From Streptomyces toyocaensis (GTDB lineage Bacteria > Actinomycetota > Actinomycetes > Streptomycetales > Streptomycetaceae): DNA of 50,214 nucleotides. Both the position numbers and the translations under genes were made by a program. Below, piece after piece: positions 24,726 through 32,331 of the stretch (within the stretch, counting starts at the first letter, position 1; every line of letters starts with the position of its first letter). The notes beneath the pieces are model-generated. The model was not told where the DNA came from and did not search any database. It was given only the letters and a program-made list of their open reading frames with translations. Location: the NCBI RefSeq assembly GCF_000725125.1, contig NZ_JFCB01000043.1:1-50214 (forward strand). Direction: 5' to 3'.

Positions 24726-25130
24726 GTGGGAGAGATTGCCCCCGCCGTCAGCGCGGACGGAGACGCCAACGGCTACACCGCCATCCACACGAAGCTGACC
24801 GCGCTGCAGCGTGCCGCCGCGCAGCTCATGGAACACGCCGAACGCGTCGCCCAGCGCATGCGCGCCAACGCGAACGCCGCCGTCACCGTGGCCGACCTGA
24901 GCGCCGCCGCCCAAGTCGATGCCCGGCACGTCGCCGCCATCAACGAGGTGGCCACCTCCTTCGGCCGGGTGGTCGGAGGAGCCCGCCGCCTGAGCGGCGC
25001 CGCCGACTCCATGCACCAGGCCGCCGGCCACCTCCGCACCGAGCACCAGGCCGAGTACGGCGGCGTCCACGCCGCCGTCACCGCCTCCAAGGCACGCCAG
25101 GCCAAGCCCGGCTTCTACCGGCCGCAGTAA
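24726..25130 (+). CDS. helical hypothetical protein, 134 aa
   Basis: The GTG (VGEIAPAVSADGDANGYTAI) has GAGAGG eight bases upstream and starts 11 bp after the preceding stop, so it is probably coupled. The protein is almost all helix (HTKLTALQRAAAQLMEHAER, AAAQVDARHVAAINEVATSF) and resembles the C-terminal domain of the preceding 697-aa protein in style (amphipathic, Ala-rich). It ends KPGFYRPQ. It is a possible dimerising partner in the transfer complex. The family is unknown. Confidence 0.72.
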   Translation: MGEIAPAVSADGDANGYTAIHTKLTALQRAAAQLMEHAERVAQRMRANANAAVTVADLSAAAQVDARHVAAINEVATSFGRVVGGARRLSGAADSMHQAAGHLRTEHQAEYGGVHAAVTASKARQAKPGFYRPQ

Positions 25131-25294
25131 CCGCCCGGCACACCACCACCGTGGGGCTGCCCCCGACCACCGGGTGCGGCCCCACCTCCATTCCGCCCAC
25201 TGGCCACGCCGGACGCCGCACCGCCCCTACGGGCGGTACCGCGCCCAGCACGACCAGCGGCCCCCAGCCACCGCACGGAAGGACCCCTCACTCC

Positions 25295-27754
25295 ATGAGC
25301 ACGCTGCCCACCCGCGCCAAGGCAGAGATGGCCGCCTACGGGGCATCCGCCGCCGCCCTCACCTACGTCCCCTCGATGGAGCTGCTGCCCGCCCACGCCA
25401 CCGCCGCCGCGATCAGCGGCGGCTGCGTGTGGTGGCTCTACCGCAAGGTCAAGACCCGCGACTTCCGTCGCACGATCCGCACCGCCCAGCGCGTCCTGGG
25501 ACCGGTCACCGGCGGCGCCGTCTACGCGGCCGCCGCGATCGTGCCCGGCCACTCCTGGTGGGAACCGGTCGCCGCACTGGCATGGGGCGGCCTCATGGCA
25601 ACCGCCCTGCCCATCACCCGCTCCACCTGGACCCCGCCCGCCACCATCACCGCTGCCTACCCGCCCGGCTTTGCCGGCCTGGTCATGCAGATGTGGGACA
25701 CCGCCGAAGTCGCCCCCGGCATTTGGCTGGAGAACATCGAGCAGACCATCGACGCCGCACACCCCGACTTCACCGCCCACGTCGTGGCCCCGGCTGGCAA
25801 GCCCGTGCCGCGCATCGACCTGGTCGACGTCGCCGCCTGCTTCGGCTACCCCGTCGGCTGCGCCGGCCTGGACGAGATCCCGGGCACCGGCCCGGGCCGC
25901 ATGCGCCTCACCGTCGCCCCCACCGCCCGCCGCGGCGGCGGCAGCATCGAGGAGATGTGGGCGGCCAAGGTGGCCCGCCCGGGCGGCGCCATCCCCGGCA
26001 GCGAAATCGTCCGCGTCGAGCAGCTGCCCGCCCGCGGTGACCTCCCCGCCCGGGGCATGGTCCTCGCCCAGGTCGACGCGGGCGAGGTCGCCCGCATCAA
26101 CCACGGCCAGCTCTGCTCCGCGTTCGGCGTGGAGCCCGAGGAACTGCGCCTGGTCGCCGAGTCCCGCGGCCGCGAGGCCCTGGTGACCTTGTACGAGACG
26201 GCGCCGCTGAAGGGGGCACGCCGCGCCACCCGGGAACTGCTCACCCTGGATGCCTACGGCCGTTACACCATCGGCACCGCCCACGACGGATCCGATGCCA
26301 AGGTGCACATGCAGTCCGCGGCCGGCACCCTGCACGGCTTCCTCGTCGGCGTCACCGGCTCCGGCAAGACCGTGGCGCTGGCGCTGATGTGCGCGGCGTG
26401 GGCCCTGGCCGGCCTGACGAACTGGGTGACCTCCGCCCGCCCGGATGCGCAGATGAGTGCCGTCGGACGGCACATCGACCGCCAGAGCGCGGGCCCGGTC
26501 TTCACCTGGTGGATGCTCAAGGCCGCCATCGCCCTGATGGACATCCGGGGCCAGATCAACGCCGAAGTCGGCCACGACTTCTCCGCCCACTCCCCCTACC
26601 CCGGCCTGGTCCTGGTCCTCGACGAATTCAACAGTCTCGTCGGCGATGAGGCGCTGGGTGACGAGATCGCCCACATGACCGACGTCCTCGCCCGCGAGGG
26701 CCGCAAGTTTGGCATCGGCGTCGTTTTCGCCGGCCAGTCCCTCAACCTGTCCAAGCTCGGTGGCGAAGCCTCCCTGCGGGACCAGGTGCAGGGGGGTATC
26801 GGCGTGGTGCTGCGCATCGCAGCGTCCTCTGGCGGTATCGCCGCCCGGCAGGCCACCGGAGGACTCGCCGGAGACGTCGACCTGGCCGACATCCCTGACC
26901 GGTTCAACGCCTCCACCTCGCTGATGGACCGCATGCACGGCGTCCTCGACGACGCGCCCGGCGAGACGACACAAGGGGTCGGCCACACCGTCACCGGCTC
27001 CGCGGCGACCATGATGCGCACCCTGTACGTCCACCTGCCCAAGGACGGCAGCCCTGACGGCCTCGGCGACATTTTCCCCGCGGACGGCTCCATCAACTGC
27101 CTCACCGACCGGGAGATCGACGCCCTGACCGAGCTGGGCCTGTGGCACGACTGGACCATGCCGCCGCCCACCGGCAAGGACGACGACCAGGGCCACAGCA
27201 GCACCCCAGGATTCAGCGACGTCGGGTCGTTCTCCCTGCCGCTGCTGCCCACACAGAAGAAGCCGAAGACCACGGTCAAGGACAAGGTGCTGGCAGCAGT
27301 CGACCGGCAGATGACCGCCAAGGAGATCCGCGCCCGGGTCGACGCCGCCGCCGGAAGTGTCCGCAACGCCCTGTCCGATCTGGTCGCCGAAGGCCGCCTG
27401 CGTCAGGTCGACCACGGCGTCTACGCACCCGCCGACCACGGCGCCGCGAGTGGCACCGATCAGGAAGGGCAGGCAGCTCAGCCTGCCCCCGCCCCGGATG
27501 GTGTGAATGGCGCCCTCGTGGTGGAGGCCGCCAGCCTCGTCATCAGCAGCCAGTTCGGCTCGCAGTCGATGGTGCAGCGAAAGCTACGGGTCGGCTTCAC
27601 CCTCGCCGGGAGTCTCCTGGACGCCCTGGAACAGCGCGGCATCGTCGGCCCCGCCCACGGCAGCAAGGCCCGCGACGTCCTGGTCACCCCGGACGTTCAG
27701 GACGACGTTCTGCGCGAGCTGCGCGCCGACTTTGCCCTCGCCGCTGACGACTGA
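25295..27754 (+). CDS. traB: TraB-type FtsK/SpoIIIE DNA translocase, 819 aa
   Basis: The ATG (MSTLPTRAKAEMAAYGAS) follows GGAAGGAC. Two to four membrane helices lie in residues about 25-110 (MELLPAHATAAAISGGCVWW; AVYAAAAIVPGHSWW; ALAWGGLMATALPI). The motor domain has Walker A GVTGSGKT at 352-359 and Walker B LVLVLDEFN near 438-446. Two winged-helix segments follow, at about 665-710 (MTAKEIRARVDAAAGSVRNA) and about 742-800 (SQSMVQRKLRVGFTLAGSLL); the latter is like FtsK gamma. TraB hexamers move unprocessed double-stranded plasmid DNA between mycelia and recognise short repeated sequences (TRS in clt) through the gamma-like domain. It lies after the iteron-bearing genes. A stem-like sequence lies in the gap at about 25149-25185. 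Confidence 0.93.
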   Translation: MSTLPTRAKAEMAAYGASAAALTYVPSMELLPAHATAAAISGGCVWWLYRKVKTRDFRRTIRTAQRVLGPVTGGAVYAAAAIVPGHSWWEPVAALAWGGLMATALPITRSTWTPPATITAAYPPGFAGLVMQMWDTAEVAPGIWLENIEQTIDAAHPDFTAHVVAPAGKPVPRIDLVDVAACFGYPVGCAGLDEIPGTGPGRMRLTVAPTARRGGGSIEEMWAAKVARPGGAIPGSEIVRVEQLPARGDLPARGMVLAQVDAGEVARINHGQLCSAFGVEPEELRLVAESRGREALVTLYETAPLKGARRATRELLTLDAYGRYTIGTAHDGSDAKVHMQSAAGTLHGFLVGVTGSGKTVALALMCAAWALAGLTNWVTSARPDAQMSAVGRHIDRQSAGPVFTWWMLKAAIALMDIRGQINAEVGHDFSAHSPYPGLVLVLDEFNSLVGDEALGDEIAHMTDVLAREGRKFGIGVVFAGQSLNLSKLGGEASLRDQVQGGIGVVLRIAASSGGIAARQATGGLAGDVDLADIPDRFNASTSLMDRMHGVLDDAPGETTQGVGHTVTGSAATMMRTLYVHLPKDGSPDGLGDIFPADGSINCLTDREIDALTELGLWHDWTMPPPTGKDDDQGHSSTPGFSDVGSFSLPLLPTQKKPKTTVKDKVLAAVDRQMTAKEIRARVDAAAGSVRNALSDLVAEGRLRQVDHGVYAPADHGAASGTDQEGQAAQPAPAPDGVNGALVVEAASLVISSQFGSQSMVQRKLRVGFTLAGSLLDALEQRGIVGPAHGSKARDVLVTPDVQDDVLRELRADFALAADD

Positions 27755-27765
27755 CCCGCCCCCTC

Positions 27766-27800
27766 GCCGTCGCCCCCAGCCCACCGCCAGGGGCGACGGC
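27766..27800 (+). terminator. hairpin after traB
   Basis: GCCGTCGCCCC (27766-27776) pairs perfectly with GGGGCGACGGC (27790-27800). Confidence 0.75.
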
Positions 27801-27862
27801 GTCCCGCCCGGCATCCGTCCGGCCTACACCATCCCGTCCCGCCCCGTGGAAGGAATCACCCC

Positions 27863-28051
27863 GTGATCGTCTCCGTGTCTGCCGCGCTGCTCCTGGCCAT
27901 CGTCGTGACCGTGCTGCTGCGCCAGCGCACCGTCGGTATCGGCTCCGCCCTCGCGTGCGCCGCCTTCGGGTTCTGCCTCGCCTCCACCGGCATCGCCCCC
28001 GCCATCGAGGCGTTCCTGACCGCTCTTGTCGGCCTCGCGTCGCTGGGCTGA
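27863..28051 (+). CDS. small membrane protein next to traB, 62 aa
   Basis: The GTG (VIVSVSAALLLAIVVTVLLR) has GGAAGGA upstream. There are two membrane helices: 3-19, and about 25-55 (VGIGSALACAAFGFCLASTG and the following hydrophobic stretch), joined by a short basic RQR turn. Two-helix proteins of this size occur directly after traB in many Streptomyces plasmids and are counted among Spd spread proteins. The exact role is unknown. Confidence 0.78.
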   Translation: MIVSVSAALLLAIVVTVLLRQRTVGIGSALACAAFGFCLASTGIAPAIEAFLTALVGLASLG

Positions 28052-28063
28052 CGGGAGCTTCCT

Positions 28064-28615
28064 ATGCTCGCCTCACTGCGCACCGCGCCCGCCGTCCAGG
28101 CCGACCAGCATCCCCGGACGACGCCCGCCGACGGCCTGAGCCTGGACGCCCGGCTGGCCGCTGTAGAGGCGGCCATGACCGTCCGGCTGGACGAAGCCGC
28201 CGTCGCACACGAAGTGCGCACCGCACACATCAACACCAAGCCCGTCGACCTCACTGACGTCATCACAGTGCCACTCACACCGACACTCCAGCCGCAGCCG
28301 CGGCAGCTCCCCGCCACTCCGGTCGCCGCTCTCCTCGAGCGGGCGCGGGCCCGGATGGAAGCCGACGGGTGGTGCGCGGGGGCGCTGACCGACGAATCCG
28401 GCGCGGTCTGCCTGCTCGGAGCGATCCGTAAGGAGGCCGGTGGCAACCGCGGCCTGGAGGCCGACGCCGCATCCGTCGTACTGGACGCCATCCGCCGCCG
28501 CTTCGGCGACCACATCGAATCCGTGCCCGACTTCAACGACGCCCACGGCACAGGCCGGATCCCGCTACGCATGCTCGACCAAGCTGCCGGCCTCGCCGAC
28601 GCCCGCGGTCAGTAA
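28064..28615 (+). CDS. DUF6197-like protein, 183 aa
   Basis: The ATG (MLASLRTAPAVQADQHPRTT) follows GGGAGC, 12 bp after the small membrane gene. The N-terminal 85 residues are variable. The C-terminal 95 residues (ALLERARARMEADGWCAGAL, CLLGAIRKEAG, DHIESVPDFNDAHG) match the pattern of the DUF6197 family seen on actinobacterial plasmids and phages. No enzymatic motif is known. It is the last gene before a short segment with an opposite-strand gene. Confidence 0.75.
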   Translation: MLASLRTAPAVQADQHPRTTPADGLSLDARLAAVEAAMTVRLDEAAVAHEVRTAHINTKPVDLTDVITVPLTPTLQPQPRQLPATPVAALLERARARMEADGWCAGALTDESGAVCLLGAIRKEAGGNRGLEADAASVVLDAIRRRFGDHIESVPDFNDAHGTGRIPLRMLDQAAGLADARGQ

Positions 28616-28636
28616 GCCCCGGTCCGGCTACGGCGG

Positions 28637-28804
28637 TTAGTCGGCCGGCGTCCAGGGCGGAGGCGGGCTCGTGCTCTCCCCACCGCAGTTCCAGCACTCG
28701 AACTCGTCCGGCACCCGGTACTTCTGGGCCCACCACGAGACGACGGGCTCACCCCACACCACGCACTCGGTACCACACCAGCCGCACACGAAGACGAAGT
28801 CCAC
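28637..28804 (-). CDS. small zinc-ribbon protein on the opposite strand, 55 aa
   Basis: The GTG (VDFVFVCGWCGTECVVWGEP) follows GGGGAGGGC. Cysteines occur as CGWCGTEC and CWNCGG, a clear zinc-ribbon pattern, and the tail is Pro-rich. It is the only leftward gene in the operon, so it would be transcribed against it. Cys spacing and ribosome site argue that it is real, but a shadow frame cannot be excluded. Confidence 0.55.
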   Translation of the reverse strand: MDFVFVCGWCGTECVVWGEPVVSWWAQKYRVPDEFECWNCGGESTSPPPPWTPAD

Positions 28805-29043
28805 GAACGCCCTCCCCACTGCCTCGCCCCTGCCGGCCAGCATGCCCGGGAAACCACCTCAGTGCTCCACCGATTCCGGCACGCTTCAGCGCTGACCCGC
28901 CGCCCTGTCCGGTCCTCACCCTCCCCACGCTGGCGAGGACCGGGGCAGGCCGCCCGGCCCCCCGCCTCACCCCACGCCCCGTCAGCGGACCGTCCACCGG
29001 CGGGGCGCAGCACTGCCCGCCATCACCCTGCTGGAGGACACAC
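28805..29043. other. gap inside the transfer operon
   Basis: No supported gene is seen. The stretch is Pro/Arg-coding in most frames and holds the start region of the leftward zinc-ribbon gene. Confidence 0.35.
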
Positions 29044-29155
29044 CGTGCTCATCCCCCGCCCCCGCCGCCGGATCGGCCGACCCCGCCCGCAGCGCCCCGG
29101 CCCCCGCTACCCGCAGCGTCCCCGACGCCTCTCCCCCGCCTGGGAGCCGCGGTGA
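29044..29155 (+). CDS. very small Arg/Pro-rich peptide, 36 aa
   Basis: The GTG (VLIPRPRRRIGRPRPQRPGP) follows GGAGGACACACC. It ends in TGA, overlapping the GTG of the next gene (GTGA). The good ribosome site and overlap suggest a leader peptide coupling translation of the RRQRL gene. Its composition is so skewed that a spurious frame is possible. Confidence 0.4.
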
Positions 29156-29595
29156 CCATCCGCACCCGGCGCCGACGGACCACGGCGCAGCCGCGCGCCG
29201 CGCACGGGTTACCGGAGTACGACTGGGGCACCGCACCAGCCGCGCAGCTGGCCACGCGCCGCCAGCTGCGCGCTGCGGGACTCCGGCCCGGCGGACAAGA
29301 GCCCGTCGCGATCCTGCGCTGCAAGGCCTGCGCGACGCGCCCACACCGCGCGTGCACCCGCGCCGCTTACCTGTACCGAGTCGACCTGGCCTTGCCCGTG
29401 CGGCCGATGACGCTCGCCAAGGAAGCCGCGCTCGACAAGGCGATGGCGGCGCGGAGCACGTGCCCGAAGTGCCGGCGCCGCTATCACCACGTCCTACCGC
29501 TGCGCACCCTTGGATCCTGCCTGGAGTGCCACGACGGGACGCCCGCGGACCCTGCCACCTACATCACCCCACCCGCCCACACTCTGGCCGCCTGA
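29152..29595 (+). CDS. RRQRL-motif zinc-binding protein, 147 aa
   Basis: The GTG (VTIRTRRRRTTAQPRAAHGL) overlaps the preceding stop. The signature ATRRQLRAAGLRPGGQEPVA lies near 40-59, as in actinobacterial RRQRL-motif proteins. Cysteine clusters follow: LRCKACATRPHRAC (about 62-75) and STCPKCRRRYHHV with CLECHDG (about 105-125). The family is abundant on Streptomyces mobile elements and its function is unknown. One TTA codon (29209-29211, residue 20) makes translation dependent on the bldA tRNA. It is followed within 20 bp by the Pycsar-effector-like gene. Confidence 0.78.
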   Translation: MTIRTRRRRTTAQPRAAHGLPEYDWGTAPAAQLATRRQLRAAGLRPGGQEPVAILRCKACATRPHRACTRAAYLYRVDLALPVRPMTLAKEAALDKAMAARSTCPKCRRRYHHVLPLRTLGSCLECHDGTPADPATYITPPAHTLAA

Positions 29596-29614
29596 CCATG
29601 GAAGGACACCCGGC

Positions 29615-30076
29615 ATGACCACGCCGACCACCTCAACCACCAGGGACAAGAATCTGGATGCGGCCTGTACCGCGGTCGCGGGCGAGATCGCCCGCACCGA
29701 CGGCAAGGCCTCCCTGCTGCTGGCCTTCGCCGGCGCGGTCCTGGCCGGCCTGACCACACTCGCCGACCACGACTTACCCACGGCCACCAAGACACTCGGC
29801 GCCCTCGCCGTGACCGCCCTCGGCACGGCGGCCGTGCTCCTGCTCCTGGTCGTCCGGCCCCGCATCGGCGGCCACGACCGCGCATCCTTCCCCTACTGGG
29901 CACGCCTGGACGAAACCGGCATCCACGCCTGCATGGACGGCGACACCCGCGCCGCCCGCATCCGCGTCCTGTCCACCATCGCCGTCGCCAAGTACACGAG
30001 GCTGCGCCGCGCCGTCGACTGCACCCTCACAGCCCTCGCGCTCCTCGCTTCGGCCGCCGTCACCGCCCTGCTCTGA
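29615..30076 (+). CDS. Pycsar effector (PycTM)-like membrane protein, 153 aa
   Basis: The ATG (MTTPTTSTTRDKNLDAACTA) follows GAAGGAC. Membrane helices lie at about 32-50 (ASLLLAFAGAVLAGLTTL), 60-80 (ALAVTALGTAAVLLLLVV) and 133-152. Between them a soluble stretch includes FPYWARLDETGI and ARIRVLSTIAVAKYTRLRRA. The layout and the N-terminal AGEIARTDGKASLLLAF match the PycTM family, effectors that damage membranes after binding a cyclic pyrimidine nucleotide in Pycsar antiphage defence. The actinobacterial members are annotated from similarity, so the activity is inferred. It has one TTA codon at residue 54 (29774-29776). The next gene encodes a GGDEF cyclase. Confidence 0.72.
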   Translation: MTTPTTSTTRDKNLDAACTAVAGEIARTDGKASLLLAFAGAVLAGLTTLADHDLPTATKTLGALAVTALGTAAVLLLLVVRPRIGGHDRASFPYWARLDETGIHACMDGDTRAARIRVLSTIAVAKYTRLRRAVDCTLTALALLASAAVTALL

Positions 30077-30079
30077 CAG

Positions 30080-30144
30080 GCCCGGGACGGCCACAGGGGA
30101 CGCCCCGGGCACTTCCGTCCCCCCGTCAGTCGCGGAACGGAAGT
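30080..30144 (+). terminator. two adjacent hairpins
   Basis: GCCCGGG (30080-30086) pairs with CCCGGGC (30104-30110), and directly after it ACTTCCGT (30111-30118) pairs with ACGGAAGT (30137-30144). They lie just after the PycTM-like gene. Confidence 0.55.
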
Positions 30145-30194
30145 ACTCACAGCATGCGGCAGGCCCCAGCCGACCGCAGCAGCACATCAAGGAA

Positions 30195-30235
30195 GAGGCG
30201 CACCCCATGCGCCGGCAAGCCCCGGGGTGCGCCTC
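30195..30235 (+). promoter_or_regulatory. hairpin 40 bp upstream of the GGDEF gene
   Basis: GAGGCGCACCCC (30195-30206) pairs with GGGGTGCGCCTC (30224-30235). It repeats the operon's pattern of a terminator-like stem followed by a second stem before the next gene. Confidence 0.6.
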
Positions 30236-30274
30236 CCTCATTCCGCCCGCATGGGCGAGAACGGAGATCCCATC

Positions 30275-30952
30275 ATGCCCGCAACCGCCGTCTTACGTCA
30301 GCGGTCCCGCACCCTCGTCATCACCGCGGCCGCCGTCCCGCTCGCCCTGGCCGTCCTCGCTGACAACGTCCGCGTACGCCGCCAGCTGCACGCCGCCCGC
30401 CGCGATCCCCTCTCCGGCCTGCCCGGCCGCGACGACCTGACCGCCTACGGCGACCGCCTGCTCCGCACCGGCCGCCGCGACCGCGTATACGTGATGCTGC
30501 TGGACGGCAACGGCTTCAAGGTCATCAACGACACCTACGGCCACGCCGCCGGTGACGCCGTCATCGCCGCCACCGGCCGGCGCCTCGCCACCTGGACCAC
30601 GCGACGACAGGCCCTGGCCGCCCGACTCGGAGGCGACGAATTCGCCGTCGCCGCCGTCCTGCCCACGGCAACAGCACTGTCGGACATCACCGCACTGCGT
30701 GACCAGTTGCAACAGCCCCTCACCCACGACGGGCAGATCCTGCATCTGGGCATGTCAGTCGGCATCGCCCGCGCCACCGACCTGCCCGGCGGAGACATCA
30801 CCCGCCTCCTGCGCGCCGCCGACACCGCCATGTACAAGATCAAAACCGGTACCGAGGTGTTCCCCTACCTGGCCACCCACGCCGACGCGCACACCAGCAC
30901 CGTCAACGGCCGCCGCGCCGGCCGCCCCGGCACCCACCTGCCCGCCGCATGA
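30275..30952 (+). CDS. membrane-anchored GGDEF nucleotide cyclase, 225 aa
   Basis: The ATG (MPATAVLRQRSRTLVITAAA) follows GGAG. One membrane helix lies at 13-29. The GGDEF domain runs from 40 to about 205: DPLSGLPGRDDL; LLDGNGFKVINDTYGHAAGD with metal-binding Asp77 and guanine-contact Asn85 and Asp94; and the signature RLGGDEFAV at 118-126. Catalytic residues are intact, so a diguanylate cyclase or related GTP-using activity is expected. No RxxD inhibitory site precedes the signature (RQAL instead), so product feedback is unlikely. There is no sensory domain. A TTA codon is residue 7. The gene ends ATGA, overlapping the next gene. The neighbouring PycTM-like gene raises the question of a joint signalling system. 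Confidence 0.9.
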   Translation: MPATAVLRQRSRTLVITAAAVPLALAVLADNVRVRRQLHAARRDPLSGLPGRDDLTAYGDRLLRTGRRDRVYVMLLDGNGFKVINDTYGHAAGDAVIAATGRRLATWTTRRQALAARLGGDEFAVAAVLPTATALSDITALRDQLQQPLTHDGQILHLGMSVGIARATDLPGGDITRLLRAADTAMYKIKTGTEVFPYLATHADAHTSTVNGRRAGRPGTHLPAA

Positions 30953-31260
30953 GCTCGCACCCGGCACAAGCCCGCGCACACAGTGCGGGTCGCTCCCGCA
31001 GGAAACCGTTGTGGGAACCGGGCCTCATCCCCACTGCCTGCCAGCTCCTGGACTGGCGGGACGCCCGGCACTTCGACCGCTTCCGAGACCTGCCCTGCGT
31101 GCTGTGCGAGCACCCCACACCAATGCGCTCCCACCACGGAGAGCCCGTACACAAGACGTGCGCCGAAGCCTGGATCACCGCCCACCCCGTCGAGGCTCGA
31201 CTGGGCAGGTTCGCCTCTGACCTGCGCCCCAAGGGCAAGGACGACGACGACCACGCATGA
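30949..31260 (+). CDS. Cys/His-rich hypothetical protein, 103 aa
   Basis: The ATG overlaps the GGDEF stop (ATGA), so it is translationally coupled. After a basic N-terminus, residues 48-72 read LPCVLCEHPTPMRSHHGEPV and then a further Cys in HKTCAEAW, a likely zinc site. It ends with an acidic tail (KGKDDDDHA). It is the last gene of the rightward operon. Its tight link to the cyclase suggests a related function, possibly as a regulator. Confidence 0.7.
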   Translation: MSSHPAQARAHSAGRSRRKPLWEPGLIPTACQLLDWRDARHFDRFRDLPCVLCEHPTPMRSHHGEPVHKTCAEAWITAHPVEARLGRFASDLRPKGKDDDDHA

Positions 31261-31312
31261 GTGCTGTCCTTGGGTGTCGCCTGGGGCCAGACCGACCACA
31301 CAGAGGTAGAGC

Positions 31313-31356
31313 AAAGGCCCGTACTCCACGCTCCGCAGCGTGGAATGCGGGCCTTT
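31313..31356. terminator. bidirectional terminator
   Basis: AAAGGCCC (31313-31320) and an inner CCACGCTCCGCAGCGTGG pair with GGGCCTTT (31349-31356). It lies between the convergent transfer operon and parAB operon. Confidence 0.85.
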
Positions 31357-31373
31357 CGTCGTTCGGGAGCGGT

Positions 31374-31393
31374 GGGTCAGAAATTTCTGACCC
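31374..31393. promoter_or_regulatory. candidate parS site 1 (20-bp perfect palindrome)
   Basis: GGGTCAGAAATTTCTGACCC is a perfect 20-bp palindrome, 9 bp beyond the parB stop. A second copy lies inside parB. It differs from the chromosomal GTTTCACGTGAAAC site, so it would be plasmid-specific. Confidence 0.7.
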
Positions 31394-31401
31394 CTCTCGA
31401 T

Positions 31402-32331
31402 TCAGCCTGCTGGTGCCTCGGAGCGCTCGGTCGCTGCGGCAGCTGCCCGCGTGGCTGCAGTCAGCCGCTTCATCACGCGCCGCACGTCCTTCTCCAACTG
31501 CTCCAAGTGGTTCTGCGTGGATACCGGGTCCGCGTCCAGAGCGGCCTGTACCGCCCCGGGCGCCAGTGGCGAGTAGACCCGCTCCTTGAGCGATGAGACT
31601 GCCCGCTCCAGGGCCGCCACAGCAGCGGGCGTGACAGGCGCGGGCGGCTCGGCAGGCGGGTCAGAAATTTCTGACCTCGTCTCCTGCTCGGGAATGGAGG
31701 GCTTGGTCAGCTCCTTCGCAATCGACGCGAGGAGCGACGCCGTAGGCCGCCTCTTGCCCTGCTGCGCGGCCTGAGCAAGGCCTTCGGTCATCACAACCTG
31801 GGCGGCCTCCAGCCCTTGGCCGGCGATCACGTCAGCCATCACCTTGCGGGCTGACGCCCGGGTCAGATGCTGTGCGAGGTCTGGCCCCAGCTCGCCAATC
31901 GCCCGAATGCGAGCCGCATCCTGCAGCAGCTCGAAGACATACTTCGGCTCGATGTCGAGCACGCCCGCGGCCCATACAGCGAAGTTGGTGTGCCCAGCTA
32001 CACGGTGCAGCTCCCGCTGCTGCGCTACCTCCAGCAGCACCGCCTTGTTCAGGACGGTGAAGTCCTCGGCGCGCTTGCCAGCGAGGTCGATTTCGTGCAG
32101 CCGCTCTGTGACAAAGGCCAGCTGCTCCTCGGGAGTGCCTTTGATGTCGTCGGCGCTCAGCACCCGGCCACGAGCAAAGACGCTGGCCCCAGAGCCATCA
32201 ACCGATGCCTGCTGCGCCGTGGGGACGGTTACGTTCTTCTGCAGCTCGGCCGGGACCGCAGGGTCGACAGACGAGTCTGCAGCCTTCCGCAGTCGACTGC
32301 TGCCTGCCGCGATCAACTTGTTGCCGCTCAC
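31402..32331 (-). CDS. parB: ParB-like partition protein, 309 aa
   Basis: The GTG (VSGNKLIAAGSSRLRKAADS) overlaps the parA stop as GTGA. The N-terminal 70 residues are low complexity. Residues 75-185 carry a helical DNA-binding region (VLLEVAQQRELHRVAGHTNF, then VLDIEPKYVFELLQDAARIR) of the kind found in plasmid partition or regulatory proteins. Residues about 225-300 form a coiled coil (ALERAVSSLKERVY, HLEQLEKDVRRVMKRLTAAT). The classical ParB CTPase motif is not obvious, so the name rests on its position after parA and the palindromes in and next to the gene. One palindrome (31659-31676) is within the coding sequence. Confidence 0.75.
   Translation of the reverse strand: MSGNKLIAAGSSRLRKAADSSVDPAVPAELQKNVTVPTAQQASVDGSGASVFARGRVLSADDIKGTPEEQLAFVTERLHEIDLAGKRAEDFTVLNKAVLLEVAQQRELHRVAGHTNFAVWAAGVLDIEPKYVFELLQDAARIRAIGELGPDLAQHLTRASARKVMADVIAGQGLEAAQVVMTEGLAQAAQQGKRRPTASLLASIAKELTKPSIPEQETRSEISDPPAEPPAPVTPAAVAALERAVSSLKERVYSPLAPGAVQAALDADPVSTQNHLEQLEKDVRRVMKRLTAATRAAAAATERSEAPAG
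31659..31676. promoter_or_regulatory. candidate parS site 2 (18-bp perfect palindrome)
   Basis: GGTCAGAAATTTCTGACC lies inside the parB coding sequence. It matches the core of site 1 over all 18 bases, at a distance of 284 bp. Confidence 0.7.

Noticed and set aside
25115..27439. Very long minus-strand frame opposite traB
   Set aside because: It is Gly/Val/Asp-rich shadow sequence typical of high-GC antisense frames, with no domain or ribosome site.
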